Assembly: GCA_938003835.1 (NCBI GenBank)
Contig: CALKXJ010000012.1
Location: 1 to 64,000 of the forward strand
Direction: 5' to 3'
Source of the DNA: an uncultured Bryobacteraceae bacterium
GTDB lineage: Bacteria; Acidobacteriota; Terriglobia; Bryobacterales; Bryobacteraceae
DNA length: 64,000 nt
Shown here piece after piece: positions 16,341-25,179 of the stretch (positions within the stretch are counted from its first letter, which is position 1; every line of letters begins with the position of its first letter). The translations under genes were made by a program, and so were the position numbers. Below the pieces are notes generated by a model. It was not told the DNA's origin, did not search any database, and worked only from the letters and a program-made list of their open reading frames with translations.

Positions 16341-17756
16341 TCAGCCAAGTAGGCGCTGGTAAAGAGCGGCATACTCGCGTGCGGAGGCATCCCACGAGTA
16401 GTCTTTCTTCATGCCGCGAACCATCATGGCCTGCCAGGCCTCCCGATCGCGGTAGGTGGCCAGTGCGCGGCGGACGGCCTCGAGCAAGGCCGTAGCACTG
16501 TAGTCGGCGAACTTGAAACCCGTCATCTCGTCCACGGTGTCGTCCAGACCGCCGGTGGCTCGCACGATGGGGACGGTGCCGTAACGCAGACTGTAGATCT
16601 GATTCAGCCCGCAGGGCTCGTAGCGGCTCGGCATCAGAAACATATCGGAGCCGGCTTCGACCTTGTGCGCAAACCCATTGTCGAAAGCGATGCGAACCGC
16701 AACGGTTCGCGGATGTTCCGCCGCCAGGTGCCTCAGGCGGTCTTCGTAATAGGGATCTCCGGCGCCGAGGATCACCAGATAGAGGTTCTCCCGCGCCAGG
16801 TCCTCGGCCGCTTCGCAGAGGAGATCGAAGCCCTTCTGCGCCGCCAAGCGCGAAACCATGCCGATCACCGGCCGGTCGTCGTCAGGGTCGAAGCCGCATT
16901 CGGCGAGCAGGTCTCGTTTGCAGGCCCGCTTGCCCGCGAGATCTTCGGCCGAGTAACGCGCGGCGATGAAGGGGTCCGTCTCCGGATTCCACTGCGAGTA
17001 GTCGGCACCGTTGAGAATCCCGGTAAGCACCGCCGAACGCGCCCGCAGCAACCCGTCCAGGCCGTGGCCGAACTCCGGCGTCTGAATCTCGCGGGCGTAA
17101 GCGCGGCTGACCGTCGTGATGGCGTCGGCGAAGACGATTCCGCCTTTAAGAAAGTTAACCTGGCCCCAGAACTCGAGTGCGTCCGGCTGGAAGAGTTTCT
17201 TGTCCAGGCCCAGCTCGGGCATCACCTTCGCCGGAAACAGGCCCTGATAGCCCAGGTTGTGAATCGTCAGCACCAGCCGGATGCCCAGAAACGTGGGGTC
17301 GAGCGCGAGCGTGTGCCGCATGTAGGGACCCACCAGGGCCGCCTGCCAGTCGTGGCAGTGCACAATCTGGGGCCGGAACAGGCGCCGCACGATCTCGAGC
17401 GCTCCGCGCGCCAGCACGGCGAACCGTACGGCATTGTCCGGATAGTCGTCGCCGCCCGCGCCGTAGAGACCCTCGCGGTCGTAAAGCGGCGGGCAGTCGA
17501 TCAGGAAGACCTCGACGCCCCGCTCCAGCCTGGAGTAGACGTCAGTGCGCCAGGCCGTGCCGCCCAGCCAGATCGCCAGGTTTTCGTAAACCCGCTTCAG
17601 GTCGGCCAGAGGGATGCAGCGGTAACGCGGCAGCACTGTGGCCACGATGTGGCCCTGCGCGGCAAGCGCCGCCGGCAAGGCGCCGAGCACGTCACCCAGC
17701 CCGCCGCTTTTTGCGAACGGCTCCGCCTCGGAGGCAACCATCAGCACCTTCGTCAT
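16341..17756 (-). CDS. glgA: Glycogen synthase (ADP-glucose type)
   Basis: GT5-family enzyme of 471 residues that extends alpha-1,4-glucan from ADP-glucose in the cytoplasm. The N-terminus carries the diagnostic KSGGLGDV (residues 16-23). Later motifs include HCHDWQAAL, the acceptor-side THNLGYQG and, in the C-terminal GT-B domain, the ESDR/ERYEPCGLNQ-type region (SRYEPCGLNQIYSLRYG), followed by ATGGLDDTV. Length and motif order are normal. It stands alone, and no other glg gene is in the window. It converges with the FucI-like gene (19 bases between stops) and is divergent from the TonB receptor gene. Confidence 0.95.
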   Translation of the reverse strand: MTKVLMVASEAEPFAKSGGLGDVLGALPAALAAQGHIVATVLPRYRCIPLADLKRVYENLAIWLGGTAWRTDVYSRLERGVEVFLIDCPPLYDREGLYGAGGDDYPDNAVRFAVLARGALEIVRRLFRPQIVHCHDWQAALVGPYMRHTLALDPTFLGIRLVLTIHNLGYQGLFPAKVMPELGLDKKLFQPDALEFWGQVNFLKGGIVFADAITTVSRAYAREIQTPEFGHGLDGLLRARSAVLTGILNGADYSQWNPETDPFIAARYSAEDLAGKRACKRDLLAECGFDPDDDRPVIGMVSRLAAQKGFDLLCEAAEDLARENLYLVILGAGDPYYEDRLRHLAAEHPRTVAVRIAFDNGFAHKVEAGSDMFLMPSRYEPCGLNQIYSLRYGTVPIVRATGGLDDTVDEMTGFKFADYSATALLEAVRRALATYRDREAWQAMMVRGMKKDYSWDASAREYAALYQRLLG

Positions 17757-17846
17757 GGCAGCAAGCCTCAGGCTAGCACGGCCTCACCGCCGGATGGTAC
17801 CCTGTAAGGTCTAACGTCGGACACACCCGATCTGGGACCGCTTCGC

Positions 17847-19679
17847 ATGTTCCGCTTTTTCTGCTTCCTGTTGCCGGTGTGCCTGGCCGGCTCGGCGCCG
17901 GCCGCCCCTGCGGGTCCTGAGGCGGAGGAAAAGCGCGAGGCGGGCGCCGAGCGCCGCGATGTGATCGTGGTGACAGGCACCTTCGAGCCCGTACCGCTCG
18001 AGGAGATGGACCGCTCGATCCGCGTGCTCGACACCTCGGCTGACCGGCGGCTGCTCGGAGCCACGGTGGTGGACTTCCTCCGCCTGGAGCCCGCGGTCGA
18101 CCTGCGCCAGCGCGCCCCGCAGAACGTGCAGACCGACGTCTCGATCCGCGGAGGCACCTTCGGCCAGACGCTCGTGCTCGTCGACGGCATGCGGCTCAAT
18201 GACGTCCAGACCGGCCACCACAGCATGAATCTGCCCCTGCCGCTCGAGGCGTACGAGCGGATCGAGGTGCTCAAGGGCTCCGGCTCAGCCTTCTACGGCT
18301 CGGACGCCGTGGGCGGCGTCATCAATTTCATCACGCCGGCGCCGGCGGCGACCGAAATGAGCTACCGCGCCGGCTTGGGCAATTTCGGAACGAACCAGCA
18401 GCGGGCGGCCATGGCCTTTACGGGCGCCCGCTTCTCCCAGCAGCTCTGGGCCTCGCGGGACTTCTCGAGCGGCTTCAGGGAAAACCGGGACTATCGCGTG
18501 CTGGCGCTGGCATCCAAAAGCATGCTCCGCAGCCGGCTGGGCACCGGCAGCCTGCTGTTAGCCCATGCCGACCGGCCCTTCGGCGCCGACCGTTTCTACG
18601 GCAACTTCAACTCCTGGGAGCGCACCAAGACCTGGTTCGTCGCGGCACGCCAGCCGCTCGGCGAGCGCACCCAGCTCGCCTTTGCCTTCCGCCGCCACAC
18701 CGACCTGTTCGTGCTCTATCGGGACCGGCCGGAGGTCTTCACCAACCGGCATGCCTCCGAGACCTTTCAGGGCACGTTCCGGCGCTGGGAGCCCCTGGGG
18801 CAGAACGGGCGGTTCCATTACGGGCTGGAGGCGCTCCATGAATCGATCGCCAGCAGCAACCTCGGTTCGCACACGCGGGCCCGTGGGGCCGGCTTTCTGG
18901 CGCTCGACGTGCGCGCGCTGGGGCGATTCTCCTTCACCGCTGCGGCCCGCGAGGAGATCTATGGCGGAGTGCAGAGCCGTCTGAGCCCGACGGCCTCGGC
19001 CGGCGTCTGGCTGGCGCCCCAGCTCAAGCTGCGCGCCGCCGTCGGGCACGCCTTCCGCTTGCCGAGCTTCACCGATCTCTACTATCACGACCCGGCCAAC
19101 CGCGGCTCGCCGGACTTGAGGCCCGAGTCCGCCTGGAGCTACGAGGCGGGGCTGGACTGGCGGGCCGGAAGCCGGCTGCGCGGCGAGCTCACCGTCTTCG
19201 AGCGCCACGAGCGGGACGGCATCGACTACGTCCGTCGCACTCCCACCGACATCTGGCGGGCCACCAATATTCATCGGCTCAGGTTCACTGGCGTCGAGGC
19301 CGCGCTCGCCGCCTCGCCGGGGCGCAGGCAGCACATCGAACTCCGTTACACTGCACTCACCGGAGCGCAGGCCGCGCTGCCCGGCGTCGTCTCGCGTTAC
19401 GTTTTCAATTACCCCCGCCACAGCGGCGTCGCCTCCTGGGAGGGCGAACTCGGCGGAGTCCTGGCCGTCCGTTCGCGGCTCGGCGCGCTTCAGCGCTACG
19501 GGCGCGATCCCTACGCGCTCTGGGACCTGTTTCTGGCGCGAAGCCGCGGCCGCTGGCGCCCCTTCCTTCAGCTCACCAACCTCACCGCGACGGCGTACGA
19601 GGAGATTCCGGGCGTCGCCATGCCCGGGCGGGCCATCTTCGGCGGCGTCGAGTTCCGCGCGATCGCGCCCTCGAGGTGA
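17847..19679 (+). CDS. TonB-dependent outer-membrane receptor (BtuB/FepA-like)
   Basis: A 610-residue receptor of normal size, unlike the giant Oar-type ones further on. A signal peptide is followed by a TonB-box-like stretch (DVIVVTGTFE), a plug domain (about 50-165, with DVSIRGGTFGQTLVLVDGMRLNDVQ in two parts and SAFYGSDAVGGVINF), and a 22-strand barrel with the typical C-terminal NLTATAYEEIPG..MPGRAIFGGV. The closest general likeness is BtuB (cobalamin). No cobalamin riboswitch fits in the 90-base upstream gap, so the substrate is open. No periplasmic binding protein or ABC genes lie beside it. Confidence 0.88.
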   Translation: MFRFFCFLLPVCLAGSAPAAPAGPEAEEKREAGAERRDVIVVTGTFEPVPLEEMDRSIRVLDTSADRRLLGATVVDFLRLEPAVDLRQRAPQNVQTDVSIRGGTFGQTLVLVDGMRLNDVQTGHHSMNLPLPLEAYERIEVLKGSGSAFYGSDAVGGVINFITPAPAATEMSYRAGLGNFGTNQQRAAMAFTGARFSQQLWASRDFSSGFRENRDYRVLALASKSMLRSRLGTGSLLLAHADRPFGADRFYGNFNSWERTKTWFVAARQPLGERTQLAFAFRRHTDLFVLYRDRPEVFTNRHASETFQGTFRRWEPLGQNGRFHYGLEALHESIASSNLGSHTRARGAGFLALDVRALGRFSFTAAAREEIYGGVQSRLSPTASAGVWLAPQLKLRAAVGHAFRLPSFTDLYYHDPANRGSPDLRPESAWSYEAGLDWRAGSRLRGELTVFERHERDGIDYVRRTPTDIWRATNIHRLRFTGVEAALAASPGRRQHIELRYTALTGAQAALPGVVSRYVFNYPRHSGVASWEGELGGVLAVRSRLGALQRYGRDPYALWDLFLARSRGRWRPFLQLTNLTATAYEEIPGVAMPGRAIFGGVEFRAIAPSR

Positions 19680-19714
19680 GTTACACTGAAAAGGGAGTTC
19701 GGTAGCAACATCTC

Positions 19715-21214
19715 TTGACGGGCGTCCTTCGCAATCTGGCGGCTTTCCTCCTGCTGGCGCCGGCAGCGCTTTTCCCTCAGCAAGGACAGCTTGACGGCAG
19801 CGAAACGGAGTTTACGGTGCTCGCGGCGATCAACGCCGCCGGCTACGATGCCGACCTGGATTCACCCTCCAACCACCCACTCCGCCGCCAGGTGCGCCAG
19901 TATCTGGCCGCGCGCCCACTGCGCTCGGTGGCGAAACTCAAGACCTTTTTCGAGGAGCATCGCCAGGAGAACTGGACCGCCGAGCTCAGCCAGTATGTTT
20001 CCTTCGCGCTCCAGGTAACCGGCCCGCCGGACTTCAAGTTCCGGACCCTCACCTATCAGCTTCCGCCGGACGTCCAGAGGCTCGAGGGCTTGGGACCGCT
20101 TCTGGCCGAGTTTTACCGGGAGGCGGAGATCGGCACCCTCTGGAAGAAGGCCCAGCCTTATTACGATGAGGTGATTGCCCGCTACCACGAGCCGGTCACC
20201 CGCGCGCTGCTCGAGCTCAACGTCTACCTGCGCAACCCCACCAGCGGCGTCTCCGGGCGCACCTTCATGGTCGTGATCAGCCTGCTGGCCGCGCCTCATC
20301 AGATACACACGCGGAGTTATGAGGGCAATTACTATGTCGTCGTGAGCCCCTCGCCGGAGCCGCAGATCGAGGACATCCGCTACGCCTACTTACACTACCT
20401 GCTCGAGCCCGTCGTCACCCGCAACCAGGACAAGCTCCTGGCCAAGAAGGCGCTCGGCGATTACGCGCTCGGGGCGCCTTATCTGGAGGAGCACTATAAA
20501 CAGGATTTTCTCCTGCTCGCCACCGCCTCCCTGATCCGCGCCATCGAGGCGCGCCTCGCCAGGGTTCCGGCCGTCGAGAAAGAGGCAATGATCGATCAGG
20601 CCTGGCGGCGCGGCTTCATCCTGGCGCCGCATTTCTGGGAGCAGTTGCCGGCCTACGAGAAACAGGAACAGGCCATGCGCTTCTACTTCGAGGAGATGGT
20701 GAACGCCATCGACCTGCGCAAGGAGGAGGCGAGGGCGCAGAATCTCGAGTTCGATCAGACGCCGCCGGTGCGCAAGGCACGGCAGGTGACGCCGGCGCCG
20801 CCCGAGCCCTCGGCCGCAGAGAAGCTGCTCGACGAAGCGGAGGCGCTATACCGGCAGCGGCGACTGGAGGAGGCCCGGGAGCTGTTCTTGCGCTTGGTGC
20901 GGGAGCGCGCTCCGAAGCCGCTCGAGGCCCGAGCCTATTACGGACTGGCGCGCATCGCCACCCTGAAGAACGACCCGGAGCTGGCAGCCTCGCTGTTTCA
21001 AAAGACGCTCGAGTCCTCCCCGGAACCTCAGGAGAAGGCCTGGGCGCTGGTCTACCTCGGCCGGCTCGCCGACGTCGCCGGCCGCCGCGAGGAGGCCGTG
21101 GCGTACTATCAAGCTGCGCTCGGAGTCGAGGGGGCCTCTGAAGGCGCCCGCAAGACCGCTCAACAGGGACTGGCCGGCGCTTTCGCCAGGAGCCCGGATC
21201 CCGCGGGACAATGA
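19715..21214 (+). CDS. Secreted TPR-containing hypothetical protein
   Basis: 499 residues starting at a TTG codon that opens a signal peptide (LAAFLLLAPAALFPQ). The first 330 residues are of unknown family. Residues about 365-490 are predicted TPR repeats (AEALYRQRRLEEARELFLRLV, in two parts, then AYYGLARIATLKNDPELAASLF and KAWALVYLGRLADVAGRREEA). It reads as a periplasmic scaffold or assembly protein. A second exported TPR-type protein follows 50 bases downstream and rnc after that, so the three may be one transcript. AAGGGAG lies 20 bases upstream of the TTG, rather far for a ribosome site, so the start is not certain. Confidence 0.72.
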   Translation: MTGVLRNLAAFLLLAPAALFPQQGQLDGSETEFTVLAAINAAGYDADLDSPSNHPLRRQVRQYLAARPLRSVAKLKTFFEEHRQENWTAELSQYVSFALQVTGPPDFKFRTLTYQLPPDVQRLEGLGPLLAEFYREAEIGTLWKKAQPYYDEVIARYHEPVTRALLELNVYLRNPTSGVSGRTFMVVISLLAAPHQIHTRSYEGNYYVVVSPSPEPQIEDIRYAYLHYLLEPVVTRNQDKLLAKKALGDYALGAPYLEEHYKQDFLLLATASLIRAIEARLARVPAVEKEAMIDQAWRRGFILAPHFWEQLPAYEKQEQAMRFYFEEMVNAIDLRKEEARAQNLEFDQTPPVRKARQVTPAPPEPSAAEKLLDEAEALYRQRRLEEARELFLRLVRERAPKPLEARAYYGLARIATLKNDPELAASLFQKTLESSPEPQEKAWALVYLGRLADVAGRREEAVAYYQAALGVEGASEGARKTAQQGLAGAFARSPDPAGQ

Positions 21215-21266
21215 ACGCGCCGGAAAACAGTTACGATGAGAAATTGACTCGACCAAGGAGTTCTTG

Positions 21267-22064
21267 ATGAAAATCCGTGTCCGATCCGTCACCATTCTGC
21301 TGGCGCTTGCCGCCGCGGTGATCCTGCCCGCCCAGGAGACCTCCACCTCGCCGGTGGCGCCCCAGCCCAAGCCCAAGTCTCAAAAAGAAGTCGAAGCCAT
21401 CATGGCGATCGTCAACGCCCAGGATCCGGACTCCCGGATCAAGGCCGCCGAGGAACTGGTGCGCAACTTCGCCGATAGCGAGTTCAAGGCCTTCGCCTTG
21501 CAGATGGCGACGATCTCCGCCCAGCAAAAGAACGACAACGAGAATGTGCTCATTTACGGCGAGCGCACGCTCGAAGCCGACCCGGACAACTATACGGCCA
21601 TGATCATCATGGCACAGACCCTGGCGCAGACCACCCGTGAGTTCGACCTGGACCGGGAGGACAAGCTCAAGCGCGTCGAGGGTTACGCCAACAAGGCGAT
21701 CCAGTTGCTCGAGAAGGCGCCCCGCCCCAATCCCAACATCACCGACCAGCAGTGGGAGGAGGCTAAGAAGGATTTTCGTTCCCAGGCCTTCGAGGCCCTC
21801 GGCATCGCTGAGATGGTCCGCAAGAACTACGACCGGGCGATCGCTCACTTCAAGACTGCCATCGACGTGGCAGGCACGCCGAACGCGCCGACCAAGATCC
21901 GGCTGGGCGCCGCGCTGAATCTTTCAGGCAAACACGACGAGGCGATCGCCGTGCTGGACGAAGTGATGGCCGACGCCCAGCTCCATCCGCAGCTCCGCAG
22001 CTTCGCCCAGGCCGAGCGGCTGAGGGCGGTGCAAGCCAAGGAGGCCAAGAGCAAGCAGCAGTAG
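21267..22064 (+). CDS. Exported TPR-like repeat protein
   Basis: 265 residues. ATG at 21267 is preferred because AAGGAG lies 8 bases before it; a TTG immediately upstream is the alternative. A signal peptide (VTILLALAAAVILPAQ) is followed by a low-complexity Pro/Lys linker and then helical repeats: FKAFALQMATISAQQ, NYTAMIIMAQTLAQ, AFEALGIAEMVRKNYDRAIAHF (in parts) and LGAALNLSGKHDEAIAVLDE, which match TPR consensus positions. It is probably a periplasmic or outer-membrane-associated scaffold. The partner is unknown. It lies between another exported TPR protein and rnc. Confidence 0.75.
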   Translation: MKIRVRSVTILLALAAAVILPAQETSTSPVAPQPKPKSQKEVEAIMAIVNAQDPDSRIKAAEELVRNFADSEFKAFALQMATISAQQKNDNENVLIYGERTLEADPDNYTAMIIMAQTLAQTTREFDLDREDKLKRVEGYANKAIQLLEKAPRPNPNITDQQWEEAKKDFRSQAFEALGIAEMVRKNYDRAIAHFKTAIDVAGTPNAPTKIRLGAALNLSGKHDEAIAVLDEVMADAQLHPQLRSFAQAERLRAVQAKEAKSKQQ

Positions 22065-22088
22065 GGACGCCCTCAGGTTCCTCCGTCC

Positions 22089-22802
22089 ATGGCCGCAGTC
22101 GAGGAGCTGGAGGCGAAGCTCGGCTACTCGTTTCGCGACCGGGCATTGCTCAAACAGGCGCTGACCCACCGTTCCTGGGCCTTCGAAAAAGATCCCGGGC
22201 ATCAGGGTGCCCTCAGCAATGAGCGGCTGGAGTTCCTGGGCGACGCCGTGCTCGGCCTCGTGGTGAGCGAGATCCTGATCGAGCGGCATCCGGAGCTGTC
22301 GGAAGGGCGCCTCTCGCAGCTCAAAGCGCGGCTGGTGAGCGCTCGTCACCTTCACGAGAGGGCACGCCAACTCGAGCTCGGGCCGCACCTGAACCTCGGC
22401 CGGGGCGAGGAGGTCACCGGTGGCCGGTCCAAGCCGACGCTGCTGGCCAACGCGCTCGAGGCTTTGATCGGCGCCATATACCTGGACGGCGGCATGGCTT
22501 CCGCGCGAGCGTTTATCGAATCGCGGATCCTCGCAGGCGGCGGTCTCGAGGGCACCGGCCCGGAACGCGATTTCAAGAGCCGGCTCCAGCAATTCGCTCA
22601 GACGCGTGGCCTGCCCGCGCCGCGCTACAGGACGATCTCCGCCAGCGGTCCGGATCACTGCAAGGTCTTCACGGTCGAGGTCGCCATCGGCGAGCACCTC
22701 ACAGCCCGCGCCGAAGGCAGTTCGCTGAAAGCCGCCGGACAGCGCGCCGCCGAGATCCTGCTGAACCGCCTGAGCGAGGAGCAACCGCCCAAGGATCAGT
22801 GA
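22089..22802 (+). CDS. rnc: Ribonuclease III
   Basis: Double-strand-specific endoribonuclease that processes rRNA and structured mRNAs. At 237 residues it has the normal length. The RNase III domain (about 5-155) carries the signature NERLEFLGDAVL (44-55) with the catalytic acidic residues. The double-stranded-RNA-binding domain (160-230) ends with EGSSLKAAGQRAAEILL. The second catalytic motif reads ANALEALIGAIYLD, so the position of E. coli Asp114 is Asn121 here while Glu124 (E. coli Glu117) is kept. It converges with motB and the two genes overlap by 7 bases at their stops. Confidence 0.94.
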   Translation: MAAVEELEAKLGYSFRDRALLKQALTHRSWAFEKDPGHQGALSNERLEFLGDAVLGLVVSEILIERHPELSEGRLSQLKARLVSARHLHERARQLELGPHLNLGRGEEVTGGRSKPTLLANALEALIGAIYLDGGMASARAFIESRILAGGGLEGTGPERDFKSRLQQFAQTRGLPAPRYRTISASGPDHCKVFTVEVAIGEHLTARAEGSSLKAAGQRAAEILLNRLSEEQPPKDQ

Positions 22803-23650
22803 CGCGCCGCCGATTTCGGCTTCGCGGCTGCGGTCTCGGCCTCGACCGTATGCGGCTCGGCGCGCACGCCGACCTCGCTCAGCAGCACGATGTCGACGCG
22901 GCGGTTTCGGGCCCGGCCCTCCTCGGTGTCGTTGGTGTCGGCCGGGGCATTGTCGGCGTAGGCGGCAATCGACATGCGGCTCCGCGGCACCCCATAGCGG
23001 CCCGCAAACAGCTCCAGCATCGCGATGGCGCGCGCCGCCGACAGCTCCCAGTTTGAGCGAAACCGTTCGTTGTGGATGGGCACCGAATCGGTGTGGCCCT
23101 CCATCCGAATGGGATTGGTCAGGCGTTTGATGACCACTGCCAGCTTGTCGATGGAGGCGATGTTGGCCTGCGAGATCGTCGCCTCACCGGAGGGGAAGAA
23201 AGCAGCCTCCCGTAAGCTCACCACCAGGCCGCGCGGCTCGAGCGAAACCGCCATCTTGCCCGCCTTCAGCTCCTCGGCCAGCTCCTGAGCCAAGATCGCC
23301 AGCGCCGCTTTGAGGTCTGCCTGGGAACCGCCGCCCAAGTCTTCGCCCCGGCCCGGCGCTTTGCCCCCGAGGAAGATCTGGCTGGCCCCGCCAGGTCCCT
23401 TCATCTGCGCGTTGCCCTGGCCCCGGTCGCCGGTGGTGCCGCCGAGCACCGCCGCCACGAGCGTCTGGAAATGGCCCTTCTCGAGCGCCTGCTTGACCGA
23501 CTCGGAGACCTGCTGCGCTTTGCCTTTATCGGTCTGCGAGCTGGCGAACATCACCACGAAGAAGGCAAACAGCAGCGTGATGAAGTCGGCGTAGGAGACC
23601 AGCCAGCGCTCGTGATTCTCATGCGGGCCGTGCTTCTTCTTTCGCGCCAT
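22796..23650 (-). CDS. motB: Flagellar motor stator protein MotB
   Basis: Stator subunit that couples ion flow to rotation and anchors to peptidoglycan. The N-terminus is basic (MARKKKHGPHENHERW), followed by one membrane helix carrying the ion-binding Asp in VSYADFITLLFAFFVVMF. After a glycine-rich plug/linker comes the OmpA-like peptidoglycan-binding domain (about 150-265) with MEGHTDSVPI and ELSAARAIAM plus RNRRVDIVL. 284 residues, normal length. It is last in the flbD-motA-motB operon, 7 bases after motA. Whether protons or sodium ions drive it cannot be told. Confidence 0.92.
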   Translation of the reverse strand: MARKKKHGPHENHERWLVSYADFITLLFAFFVVMFASSQTDKGKAQQVSESVKQALEKGHFQTLVAAVLGGTTGDRGQGNAQMKGPGGASQIFLGGKAPGRGEDLGGGSQADLKAALAILAQELAEELKAGKMAVSLEPRGLVVSLREAAFFPSGEATISQANIASIDKLAVVIKRLTNPIRMEGHTDSVPIHNERFRSNWELSAARAIAMLELFAGRYGVPRSRMSIAAYADNAPADTNDTEEGRARNRRVDIVLLSEVGVRAEPHTVEAETAAAKPKSAARH

Positions 23651-23657
23651 CTCCGCT

Positions 23658-24512
23658 TTAGCCCTCCGCGGCAGCGACGGCTTCAGGGGCCTTGGCCGCC
23701 GCGCGGCCTTTGCCGGCGGGCGCCCGCTGCGGGCCTTCCTTGGCGTAGGCTTCCAGCTTGATGCGGAGCAACTTCGGGTTCAAGCCCTCGACGATGCCCA
23801 CAACCCCCTCGAGCGCCAGCTCGCGGATCAGCAGCATCTTGTGCGCGCGCGCCCGGATCTTGCTCGCCGCCGGCAGAAAGAAAACGTTGGCCGAACCCAC
23901 GCCATAGACCGTGGCCACGAACGCCACGGCGATGCCATGGCCCACCTCGTCGATATTGGCCAGGTTCTTCATCACCTGGATCAGGCCGAGTACCGCCCCG
24001 ATGATGCCGATGGTCGGCGCGAAGCCGCCCGCCGCCTCGAACACCTTCGCCTGCGCCTCCACCTGCTGCTCCTCCATGGCGATCTCCAGCTCCATCATCT
24101 TGCGAATCTCCTGGAGATCCGTGCCGTCGACGGCCAGATTCAGCGCCTTGCGCAGGAACGGGTCCTCGATCTGCTCGGCGTCCTGCTCGAGCGAGACGAT
24201 CCCGTTCTTGCGCGCCTTGGTGGCGTAAGTGATGATCTCGTCGATCGTCGAGGCCGGCGTGATCGTCTTGTCGAAGAACAGTCCCATGAGCTGCCTGACG
24301 GCGCCGATCACCACCGGCAGGGGCGTCGCCACCAGCACGGCGCCGATTGTTCCGCCGAAGACGATCACCGCCGCCGTGTACTGGAGGATATCTTTGAGCT
24401 CACCCCCTTCGAGGATCAGGCCGCCGACAATGCCGCCGACCGCGATCAGCAGGCCGGCAAACGTCGCCAGATCGGGCTTCCTGCCCGCCCCTTTCGCTTT
24501 CGCCTCCGCCAT
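23658..24512 (-). CDS. motA: Flagellar motor stator protein MotA
   Basis: 284-residue stator partner of MotB with four membrane segments: about 18-36 (FAGLLIAVGGIVGGLILEG), 43-66, 165-185 (FAPTIGIIGAVLGLIQVM) and 195-215 (GIAVAFVATVYGVGSANVF). The conserved P-T-x-G-I-x-G motif of helix 3 and the cytoplasmic loop with charged residues (RKNGIVSLE, EEIRKMMELE-like) are present. The C-terminus has an extra Ala/Lys-rich tail. It is separated by 16 bases from flbD upstream and 7 from motB downstream, so the three genes are one operon. Confidence 0.92.
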   Translation of the reverse strand: MAEAKAKGAGRKPDLATFAGLLIAVGGIVGGLILEGGELKDILQYTAAVIVFGGTIGAVLVATPLPVVIGAVRQLMGLFFDKTITPASTIDEIITYATKARKNGIVSLEQDAEQIEDPFLRKALNLAVDGTDLQEIRKMMELEIAMEEQQVEAQAKVFEAAGGFAPTIGIIGAVLGLIQVMKNLANIDEVGHGIAVAFVATVYGVGSANVFFLPAASKIRARAHKMLLIRELALEGVVGIVEGLNPKLLRIKLEAYAKEGPQRAPAGKGRAAAKAPEAVAAAEG

Positions 24513-24528
24513 AGAGCCTGCCCGCTCG

Positions 24529-24756
24529 CTAGCCGCCCGTCCCGAAAGACGCCTCCGTCAAGACACGCTCGGCGCCGTCCTGGATCATCCGGCGGAACTC
24601 CACCACGCGCCGTATCACTTCCTCGGGGCTTTCCAGAACGACGAACTTCTGCCCCGTCGTCAGGCTGATGACGGTGTCGGGCGTCACCTCGACGTGCTCG
24701 ATCAGGTCCGAGTTGAGCACAAGCGGGACGTGATTGATGCGGGTGAGCCGGATCAT
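24529..24756 (-). CDS. flbD: Flagellar protein FlbD
   Basis: 75-residue FlbD-family protein, an almost invariant neighbour of motA in many phyla. The sequence starts with the family pattern MIRLTRINHVPLVLNSDLIE and continues with HVEVTPDTVISLTTGQKFVV, then a helix with EEVIRRVVEFRR. Its molecular role is not settled. GGAGGTG is 6-7 bases before the ATG. It heads the stator operon and is divergent from the sigma-28-promoted gene next door. Confidence 0.92.
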   Translation of the reverse strand: MIRLTRINHVPLVLNSDLIEHVEVTPDTVISLTTGQKFVVLESPEEVIRRVVEFRRMIQDGAERVLTEASFGTGG

Positions 24757-24818
24757 GAGATCACCTCCCGCATCTTCTCATCGACCCCGGGCGGACCGGT
24801 GAGCACACAAAAAAACCT

Positions 24819-24844
24819 TAAAAACATCCCACGGCGGCCGATAA
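24819..24844 (+). promoter_or_regulatory. Sigma-28 (FliA) type promoter
   Basis: TAAAAACA (24819-24826), 10 bases, then GCCGATAA (24837-24844). The FliA consensus is TAAAGTTT, 11 bases, GCCGATAA, so the -10 element matches 8 of 8 and the spacer is one base short. The predicted start point near 24851 leaves a leader of about ten bases that contains the ribosome site AAGGAAGG before the ATG at 24862. It lies in the gap between flbD (minus) and the FliT-like gene (plus). Confidence 0.75.
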
Positions 24845-24861
24845 GAGCAGCGAAGGAAGGG

Positions 24862-25179
24862 ATGAGGCGCCCGAAGCAATTTCGTCCACCGCATCAGGCG
24901 GCCCGCGCCATACTCGAGGCGGCAGCGGCGGGCGATTGGACTGTCATGGACCAGCGCCTGGCCGAGAGCCAAGCCCTCACCCCCGGAGCCGGCTACGCCA
25001 GCACGCTCGAGGCAGAGCGAGCCGAGCTGCTCGCCGCGGTCGCTGCCGACCTCCGGCAGGCCTGGCGGGAGCCGACGTCCGACCCGGCCAGACTATCCGA
25101 AATCCGCGCCTCGTTGGCCCTGCTCGGGCACCTGGCGACCTCGCCGGGCGCCAATCAGCCGGGTTTGCGTCCGATGTAG
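24862..25179 (+). CDS. Small FliT-like flagellar protein, probably FliA-controlled
   Basis: 105-residue protein with no signal or membrane segment and mainly helical. The stretch ARAILEAAAAGDWTVMDQRL (residues about 14-33) has the pattern of FliT export chaperones, helix-AxxGDWxxL followed by a charged helix, and a second helical region runs at about 45-96. FliT-like proteins hold FliD and other late flagellar exports. The promoter just upstream is a close match to sigma-28, which controls late flagellar genes, and flbD-motA-motB lies on the other side of that promoter. The family link is from pattern only. The gene overlaps the convergent methyltransferase by 25 bases. Confidence 0.65.
   Translation: MRRPKQFRPPHQAARAILEAAAAGDWTVMDQRLAESQALTPGAGYASTLEAERAELLAAVAADLRQAWREPTSDPARLSEIRASLALLGHLATSPGANQPGLRPM

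Noticed and set aside
17757-17846. Possible cobalamin riboswitch before the BtuB-like receptor
   Set aside because: The gap is 90 bases, too short for the roughly 200-base B12 element, and no conserved B12-box was seen.
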